The notes under the pieces are model-generated. The model was given only the letters and a program-made list of their open reading frames with translations. It ran no database searches and was not told the DNA's origin. A program made the translations under genes and the position numbers. This document shows positions 57,884 through 64,000 of a stretch of DNA of 64,000 nucleotides, piece by piece; the first letter of the stretch is position 1, and the number at the start of each line of letters is the position of its first letter. The stretch is taken from assembly GCA_963691705.1 (NCBI GenBank), contig OY829538.1:20300443-20364442 (forward strand), given 5' to 3'. Origin of the DNA: Viola odorata (lineage: Eukaryota > Streptophyta > Magnoliopsida > Malpighiales > Violaceae).

Positions 57884-58905
57884 TCGTTGACCAATGTTAT
57901 GTGGCACGTCAGCTCGCCACGTCTGCAACCTGCCATGTCAGACTCCACATGGCAGAGTTGCGATTAATCAAAACATTAAAGTTCAGGGTTGTAATTAAAC
58001 AAAATAAAAGATCAGGGTTGCGATTAATTAAAACTTTAAAGTTCAGTGTTATTTTATGTCTTTTTGCCATTTAAAAATCCTTGTCGTATGATCTTTTTTG
58101 TCTGGTTAATTAATTTGTTATACTTATATGGTATATTATTCCCTAATATAACTAAGCTTTAATTAATTAGGTTTTCTCATAATTATTTTTTGGATTATCC
58201 TCTTTTTTAAAATTAGTATTTTGTTTAGTTTATGTCCATAATTCAGTTTTCATGTTTTTTTAGGTGTTAGATAGAGGTGTAATCTTCTTGTTTAATTTAC
58301 AATTCTAGATTTAAATTTTATAACTTTTTTTCCCGAATAAAAAACATAATGTTTCATTATGGTTAAAAAAATTATACTTTTTTTTCCAAAACTTTATTTA
58401 TACCTTAATTTACAAGTATAATTTTTTTAACCATAATGAGACATTATGTTTTTTATTCGGAAAAAAAATTATAAAATTTAATTCTAGAATTGTAAATTAA
58501 ACAAGAAGATTACACCTCTATCTAACACCTAAAAAAACATGAAAACTATATTATGGACATAAACTAAACAAAATACTAATTTAAAAAAAGAGGATAATCC
58601 AAAAAATAATTATGAGAAAACCTAATTAATTAAAGCTTAGTTATATTTGGGAATAATATACCATATAAGTATAATAAATTAATTAACCAGACAAAAAAGA
58701 TCATGTAACAAGGATTTTTAAATGGCAAAAAGACATAAAGCAACCCTGACCTTTAAAGTTTTAAATAATCGCAACCATGATCTTTTATTTTGTTTAATTA
58801 CAACCCTGAACTTTAATGTTTTGATTAATCGCAACCCTGCCACATGGAGTCTGACATGGCAGGTTGCAGACGTGGCGAGCTGACGTGCCATATAACGTTG
58901 GTCAA
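57884..58905. repeat. Long inverted repeat with arms of about 495 bp and a 32-bp loop
   Basis: The left arm (57884-58380) and right arm (58413-58905) are near-perfect complements. The outer ends are cgttgaccaatgttat and ataacgttggtcaacg, and the inner ends ggttaaaaaaattatactt and aagtataatttttttaacc. Each arm also includes a diverged copy of the MULE terminal repeat (tggcaaaaagacataaa). Confidence 0.9.
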
Positions 58906-59123
58906 CGGTGCCACGTCTGATTTCTGTCACAGTAGGGGGGTGATTAAACAATACTGGCGACGACCAGGTTTATACTTAAAGAAAATAAAAGATCAGGGTT
59001 GCGATTAATTAAAACTTTAAAGTTCAAGGTTGATTTATAGCTTTTACCCTTTATTTAACTCCTGAAATAATTATTATTAATTCTTTCGATCCAATTGGTT
59101 AGTTTTTGGGCACAAGACCAACA

Positions 59124-59268
59124 ATCTCCCACTTGCCCTTAAACGTACACTAATATCAAAAGAGTTAACACATTTGTCATCAACTCATTCTAATTTGTGA
59201 CCCTGTAGGTTCATCTATCGTTGACAGTAGAATGAAATATTTTGTCTACAAGTCGTAAGCAACCTCCC
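59124..59268 (-). other. Second purine tract and internal copia sequence outside the LTR
   Basis: The stretch matches 50580-50725, the sequence next to the left-hand LTR, including the purine tract (minus strand gggcaagtgggagat) and tcattctaatttgtgaccctg. It breaks off at aacctccca. The region from here to 60220 is AT-rich and shows no gene. Confidence 0.8.
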
Positions 59269-59650
59269 ACATTTGGTAGTATATATATTTTTTTATGTGT
59301 ATGTTGAATAAGTTTTTTCACTTAAATTATTAATAAGAATAGTTATACACTCTATTGTTAAACTCACAAGTGTTACTTTTTTACCCCCCCTAAAATGAGT
59401 CAACTCATATACAAGCTCAAAATCATGTGAAATCGAGCTAAAATCTCGCATTGATTAGACAAAATATCACCTCAACTCGATAAAATCGTCTGAGTTCAGA
59501 AAGTATTAGAATGTTTTTTAAAGAAATTGGTAAAAAAATCTAGAACGACGTCGTTTGATTCAACCCAAAATGATGTCGTTTCATGAGACCCAAAACTAAG
59601 TTGTTTTGTAATTTTTTTATGATGAATAATAAAATTATTTACAAAATGAC

Positions 59651-59656
<6 letters not shown>

Positions 59657-59700
<44 letters not shown>
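59657..59700. repeat. (AAT)n microsatellite
   Basis: A run of about 44 bp of AAT units. It yields a poly-asparagine or poly-isoleucine frame, which is not a gene. Confidence 0.95.
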
Positions 59701-59800
59701 TTTTTCCGAACTACATAAGACAAGATTTCATTTTACTAGAGTTAAACATGAATCAAATTAAGTTTTCCTTTTATTAAATATGATTATATGGGTAGTAAAG

Positions 59801-59805
<5 letters not shown>

Positions 59806-59847
<42 letters not shown>
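59806..59847. repeat. (TA)n microsatellite
   Basis: About 42 bp of pure TA dinucleotides. Confidence 0.95.
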
Positions 59848-59849
<2 letters not shown>

Positions 59850-60657
59850 CGTATAAATCTAGTTTCGTTATATATATAAGGAATAAGTGTTTTCACATAA
59901 AGTGTTAATTACTGTATATAATATATATGTATGCATTGGTAAGCAAAAAACCTACTAGTAAATATAGCATTACTCATGCTTATGTATCATAATGATTATT
60001 TACATTGATTAAATAAAAAAAAATAATTTCAAATAAATTAATTATTTAAAAATGAATAAATAGCTTAGATTAGTAATAATTATAATTCAATGGAATGCAA
60101 TATTCAAGTGCTCATTATAAATATTTTCCACTAAAACTAAATACTTTTAATAATTTTAAATAGTAAGTGTTGCATTGATCAGTGTGTCATTTCTTATCCA
60201 TATAAAATAATTTTGGTCATTTTGACTTCATTTTTATCGGTTTATTTTAATAAAATTGAAACAAATTTTTCTTCGGATCAATTTGGTTCATATTTATCGG
60301 TTATTCTATGCTTCTCGGTTTGGATATCCAATATCCAAAAAAACTTCAGTTTGGATACGGGTAGGACAAAGTTTCATTTTATCAGTTCGGATAACCCTTT
60401 TTCCTATTTGGTTTACGATTGGTTCGGTTCTATTCGGTTTCCTGAATTTTGGTTTTTTTGCACATCCCTATTGGTAACAACACCTTTGCATACTTTGTAT
60501 CTGCATTGCATTAGGGTTTCCGCCTCCGGTGTTGATCGACAACATAAGTTCTATGAGAGAGATGGGTGGTCGTAGGGATTGCGTAGTCAGGAATTAGGAC
60601 CAATCGATATAGTGGCACGAGTGCGGTGGATGATGGAACAAGTATAAAGATGACTCC

Positions 60658-62065
60658 GTGGCTGACCATTTGAGCAGGCTCCCAACTCAACCAGATGACT
60701 CGCTTGTACCCATCCGAGATACCTTCCCGGATGAGCAATTGTGTCTAGCCCATGCCGTCCAGTTTCCTTGGTTCTCTGACATCGCCAATTTCTGTGCTAC
60801 TGGTACTTATCTTGCAGATGCTTCCCCTTTCGAATGCAACGGGATCAGGAGACAATCCAAATACTATATTTGGGATAGCCTATATTTATGGAAGCATTGT
60901 TAGGACAAGATCATCCGCCGTTGCGTGACTATGGATGAGGTGCCCTCGATCCTAAAATTTTGCCATTTAGCGACTGAAGGAGGACACTTCGCGTCCAAGA
61001 AAACTGCTCTCAAAGTCTTATAAGCTGGTCTCTACTGGCCATCCATCTTCAAGGACAGTTATCTATTTTTTACTTTATGGCCCCGATGTCAAGCCACTGG
61101 AAATATCGAGGCCATGAACCAAATGCCCCTGACAAACATCATTCCATGCGAAATTTTTGACATATGGGGTATCGACTTCATGGGCCCGTTCCTAAATTCT
61201 TTCGGCAATATCTACATTCCTCTCGTTGTAGACTATGTTTCCAATTGGATCGAGGCCAAGGCAACTAGGACCGATGACACCAAGGTGGTAGTGAACTTCC
61301 TACGCACCCACATCTTTAACAGGTTTGGTACACCTCGTGCCCTGGTCAGTGATCGTGGTACCCATTTTTACAACCGGGTAGTATCATCCCTTCTCACCAA
61401 GTATGGAGTCCATCACAGAACCTCCACGACTTATCACCCTCAAACGAATGGCCAGGCCGAGGTGTCTAACCGAGAAATAAAGTCCATACTGGAAAAGACA
61501 GTCAACCAATCCCACAAGGATTGGAGTCTCAAGCTAGATGATGCCTTATAGGCCTATCGGATAACTTTCAAGACCCCGATTGGCATGACACCCTACAGAC
61601 TTGTATATGGTAAACCATGTCATCTTCCAATTGAGATAGAGCACAAAGCATTTTGGGCCATCCGGAAAGTTAACATGGATCTCGGGCATGCCGGTCAGAA
61701 CCGACGATTGTAAATCTAGGAATTAGAGGAATTGAGGGATGATGCTTATGAGAACGCTCTGCTCTACAAGGGCAAGACAAAGACCTATCATGACAGTCAC
61801 CTTCACCCTAAATCCTTCTCCATTGGACAAAAAAATGTTATTATACAACTCACATTTGCGTCTGTTTGCAGGGAAGTTGAAATCCAAATGGTCTGGACCT
61901 TTCGTGGTCACGACAATCTACGATCATGGTGCAATTGAAGTCCAGAATCCGGACACAGGAACCATCTTCAAAGTGAACAACCACAGGTTGAAACCCTTCT
62001 ACGAAGGATTCAAGCCCTCAACCGTCGAAGAAATGATGGTGGATCCTCCACCTATCGAGACCTAG
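60658..62065 (+). pseudogene. Athila integrase
   Basis: The N-terminal zinc-binding part is partly lost (GGHFASKKTALKVL and [14 protein letters not shown], with one cysteine replaced by tryptophan). The catalytic core has [33 protein letters not shown] and [16 protein letters not shown], so all three acidic residues are present. The C-terminal part includes [13 protein letters not shown] and NHRLKPFYEG. In-frame stops lie near 60901, 61021, 61549 and 61711, and one frameshift lies near 61850. Confidence 0.88.
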
Positions 62066-62653
62066 ACTCCCATAACACGTCGAGGCCCCGACGATTAAAC
62101 AGGCCGCATTGGAGGCATCTCTTATGTCGCTATACCTCTTTCTCTCTCCCTTATCTTTTTCATATCATTCAAATTTTTATAGTTATATTTAAGTAGATTT
62201 CCCTTTGATTTTATTTCCTTGTATTATATCCCTTATTTATCTCCTTTAATCTTCGACCTTTCCCTTTCCAAGATGATTTTATTCCTTTTTATTAATTATT
62301 AACCCTTTATTCTCTCTTTTTGTCCTTATCTCTTCTAACTACCTCATTTTCAAATTTCAAAAAGGAGCTTTTTAGGTAGTTGGGATACACGCGGGCCCGT
62401 TGCTCCTCAAAGCCCAAGGCACCACGTCATCTGCATGAGACAAGAAAGGAACCCTAATTAATTAAAGGCTGCGCCATTTATGTCAGACATCAGCCTATTT
62501 TTATCTCTCCCACGCTCCTTCTTCGTCCTCACTCTCCTCATAACCAAATCACTTTCCCTATCTCTCTCCCACCAGACACACTACCTCAATCTCAAAGCTA
62601 TCAAAGCTATCAAACATCTCTATCATCCCTGTCCTCATCCATCTCCCCCAACC
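62066..62653 (+). other. Spacer between Athila pol and the downstream frame
   Basis: T- and C-rich non-coding sequence. No domain is seen. Two ATGs (62480 and 62654) are in frame with the downstream protein. Confidence 0.5.
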
Positions 62654-64000
62654 ATGTCGAGAGTAAAGAAAGTAGCCCATAACCTCGCTTCAGGACCACG
62701 CCCCGTGGATGGCCCTGAGAGCCCAGCTGCCTCCAAATCCCATTCCTCTACCCCTGGTTCCTTCAAGACAGCATCTTCCCCCTCAAACACCGACTAGAAC
62801 TTCACCATTTCGCAGCCTCAAAACCCTTGTCCACTCTCCGACTCGCGAAGCCGTGAAGTTCACTCCCGTCGAGGACGACATCGAGATCACCGACTCCGTC
62901 CCACCTACGTCAACCACGACTAGAAGTGGCCGCGTGGTTAAGCTCCCTCCCGGATCTACAATCACTAGTGGCAAGCCCAGAGCCCAGCCCAAGCCCAAAA
63001 AGACCTCGCCCACCTCTAGGAAGCTTGGAGTGGAGGCTGCCCTAGATGACATTTTAGCCGCCGAATCAAACCAGGAGGTGGAGCCTCCAGTTGAGCAAGA
63101 GGCAGAAGAGCCAGAGCAAGTTGATACCCTGAAGGAGGCTACTGGAGAGAGCAGTGAGGCCAAGGAGGTAGAACACGAGGAAGATCTCGGAGCCAAGGCC
63201 GCCTTGGAGAAAGAGGCCACCGAGAAAGAGAGAAAGGAGAAGGAAGCCGCAACTAGATAGGCGACAAAGAAGGGGAAATCAAAGACTCCGGCCAGAGCAA
63301 AGCCGCCAGCAGAACTTGAAATGCCAGTGGACAGAAAGAGAAAGCTCCCAACCTCCAGCAAGGGTAAAGCCTCGACTTCCAAGAAGCCTCGAGGTCAAGA
63401 CGACGCCCCAGTTGTTGAGGGCAAGACATCTGTTCCTCCTTTTGCCCCTAGAATGAACTCCACCCAGGTGACTTCTGAACTTTCTGTATTGCATTACTGG
63501 TTGGTTTTTAATGATAAGCCCTCAATTGATAAACTGCATCTTTTGGACTCCAAAGGCGTTAGCTCCTGTGCGCGCCTCGATTTGGACTTTTTGACCAAAA
63601 TGGGGATTGAATCTCGGGTCTGAGAGTTGGTTGCTAATATCGGTTGGGAATCACTGTTCTTCTTAGAACACCCAACCTTTATTGAACTCTCGCTCGAGTT
63701 CTTTACCACCTTTTGGGTTGTATCTGATAGCTTTAGGCCTAAGGGTAAGTTTGGACCTAACTCTTTTACTCCTGGTGTCATCAATTTCAGATTGACAAAC
63801 AAATGGTCCAAACTGTCCTTTAGTGAGTTTAATTGTATGCTGAATTTTGTTAAGCCTAATGAGTTGGATTCTGCTCTTTACAAAAATGCTTTGACTGTTA
63901 TCCCCGCTATTTTTGATGCTAATGCTGCCTTTCGTGAGCTAACTAATGACCCCGACGCTGAGTTTAACCCTAAATCTAGTAAAGCCCATGAATTAGTTGA
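62654..64000 (+). pseudogene. Athila downstream (envelope-like / ATHILA ORF-1 type) frame, partial
   Basis: Athila elements carry an extra frame after pol whose product is of uncertain role. Here the ATG at 62654 (MSRVKKVAHNLASG) is followed by a Pro/Ser-rich part, a frameshift near 62780, a charged stretch rich in Glu and Lys (to 63260) and a globular part. The globular part has LDFLTKMGIESRV, GWESLFFLEHPTFIELSLEF and FNCMLNF, which I match by pattern to the ATHILA ORF-1 family (PF03078). Stops lie at 63258 and 63621. The frame runs off the window end. Confidence 0.72.

Larger units (their letters stand above)
56662..59049. mobile_element. MULE-like element (2388 bp) in the copia LTR
   Basis: A 9-bp duplication TTTATTTAA flanks it (56653-56661 and 59050-59058). 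The matching site in the other LTR is uninterrupted. Terminal inverted repeats of about 145 bp begin TGGGTAAAAGCTATAAATCA and include tttaatcacccccctac. Nine-base duplications and long terminal repeats fit the Mutator (MULE) superfamily. No transposase is visible. The inside consists of a captured gypsy-like segment (56810-57880) and a long hairpin (57884-58905). Confidence 0.82.
56098..59123 (-). repeat. Right-hand (5') LTR of copia E, split by a MULE
   Basis: Pieces 56098-56661 and 59050-59123 together match the left-hand LTR. The plus-strand start is TGCTGGGTTTCAATCG and the end AAGACCAACA. A 2388-bp element sits at TTTATTTAA. Confidence 0.87.
50009..59268 (-). mobile_element. Ty1/copia element E with an extra tail
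   Basis: Read on the minus strand there is a right-hand LTR (59123-56098, interrupted by a MULE), a leader, gag-pol (55178-about 51650), a purine tract, and a left-hand LTR (50579-50009). Outside the right-hand LTR, 59124-59268 again carries a purine tract and about 145 bp of 3' internal sequence. The structure is therefore internal-LTR-internal-LTR, as left by recombination between tandem copies. Coding regions are broken throughout. Confidence 0.85.
49749..60470. mobile_element. hAT-type element split by a copia insertion
   Basis: The two outer flanks share the 8-bp word TTGGTAAC (49741-49748 and 60471-60478). The ends form an inverted repeat, TAAGGGTGTTCACGG at the left and TTTGCACATCCCTA at the right. 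Both end regions carry related cggttcggttt and ggatatcca-type sequence (to about 49925, and from about 60220). The middle is the copia element of 50009-59268, so the original element was probably under 1.5 kb. It has no transposase. Confidence 0.8.
60658..64000 (+). mobile_element. 3' part of an Athila-type Ty3/gypsy element
   Basis: The element begins abruptly at the RNase H to integrase linker (VADHLSRLPTQ) and continues through integrase, a spacer of about 590 bp and the Athila-specific downstream frame to the window edge. The upstream gag to reverse transcriptase half is missing. Stops and two frameshifts show it is not active. The left border lies close to the right end of the hAT-type element (60470), but no LTR or duplication marks it. 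Confidence 0.85.

Noticed and set aside
59496..59777. Frames with poly-Ile or poly-Asn runs
   Set aside because: They are read-through of the AAT microsatellite.
62783..63382. 199-codon Ser/Ala-rich frame on the minus strand
   Set aside because: It is the complement of the low-complexity Glu/Lys-rich part of the Athila downstream frame and has no domain of its own.

Overview
This 64 kb window is nuclear DNA of a flowering plant, most likely a eudicot with a large, repeat-rich genome. The evidence is plant LTR-retrotransposon lineages (Tat/Ogre, Athila, Ty1/copia), plant MITEs (a Stowaway element with CTCCCTCCGTCC ends) and one host gene with plant-type introns. The species cannot be fixed from the sequence. 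About nine tenths of the window is transposon-derived, and nearly every transposon coding region is broken by stops and frameshifts.

1-35 kb is a stack of Ty3/gypsy Tat/Ogre-type elements. Element Y (about 560-5093, +) keeps only its 3' internal part and 3' LTR. Element Z (5963-10817, -) holds decayed gag, protease, reverse transcriptase, RNase H and integrase. It meets, head to head at a small palindrome, element Z' (10935-21624, +), which has RNase H and integrase, then four open frames on the opposite strand, then a 3' LTR. Element X (21625-35247, +) has both LTRs (the 5' one truncated), a primer-binding site, a gag and no pol at all. It also carries 47-bp, 54-bp and 182-bp tandem repeats and an inserted 1.2-kb TAA-flanked DNA transposon.

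35.8-38.6 kb is a dead Ty1/copia element (+) split by a Tat-type solo LTR with a 5-bp target duplication. That LTR is itself split by a 149-bp hairpin MITE.

39.4-46.7 kb carries the only convincing host gene. It lies on the minus strand in eight exons whose splice phases all agree, giving 679 codons plus a stop. It encodes a homologue of the membrane protein of ER body (MEB) family, with a cysteine-rich zinc-ribbon-like part and a C-terminal CCC1/VIT1-like membrane domain. Intron 1 holds a second copy of the 1.2-kb DNA transposon, and a Stowaway MITE lies about 475 bp upstream of the ATG.

49.0-60.5 kb is a nested series. A small hAT-type MITE is followed by a second hAT-type element with TTGGTAAC duplications. 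That element is split by a minus-strand Ty1/copia, whose right-hand LTR is in turn split by a 2.4-kb MULE-like element containing captured gypsy sequence and a hairpin with arms of about 495 bp. 60.66-64.0 kb is the 3' half of an Athila element (+) with decayed integrase and an Athila-specific downstream frame that runs off the window.

The most unusual item is the set of four antisense frames at 13.9-20.97 kb in Z'. Three have TATA-like boxes upstream, one has a clean intron, and two are paralogues of the PF04195-type protein.
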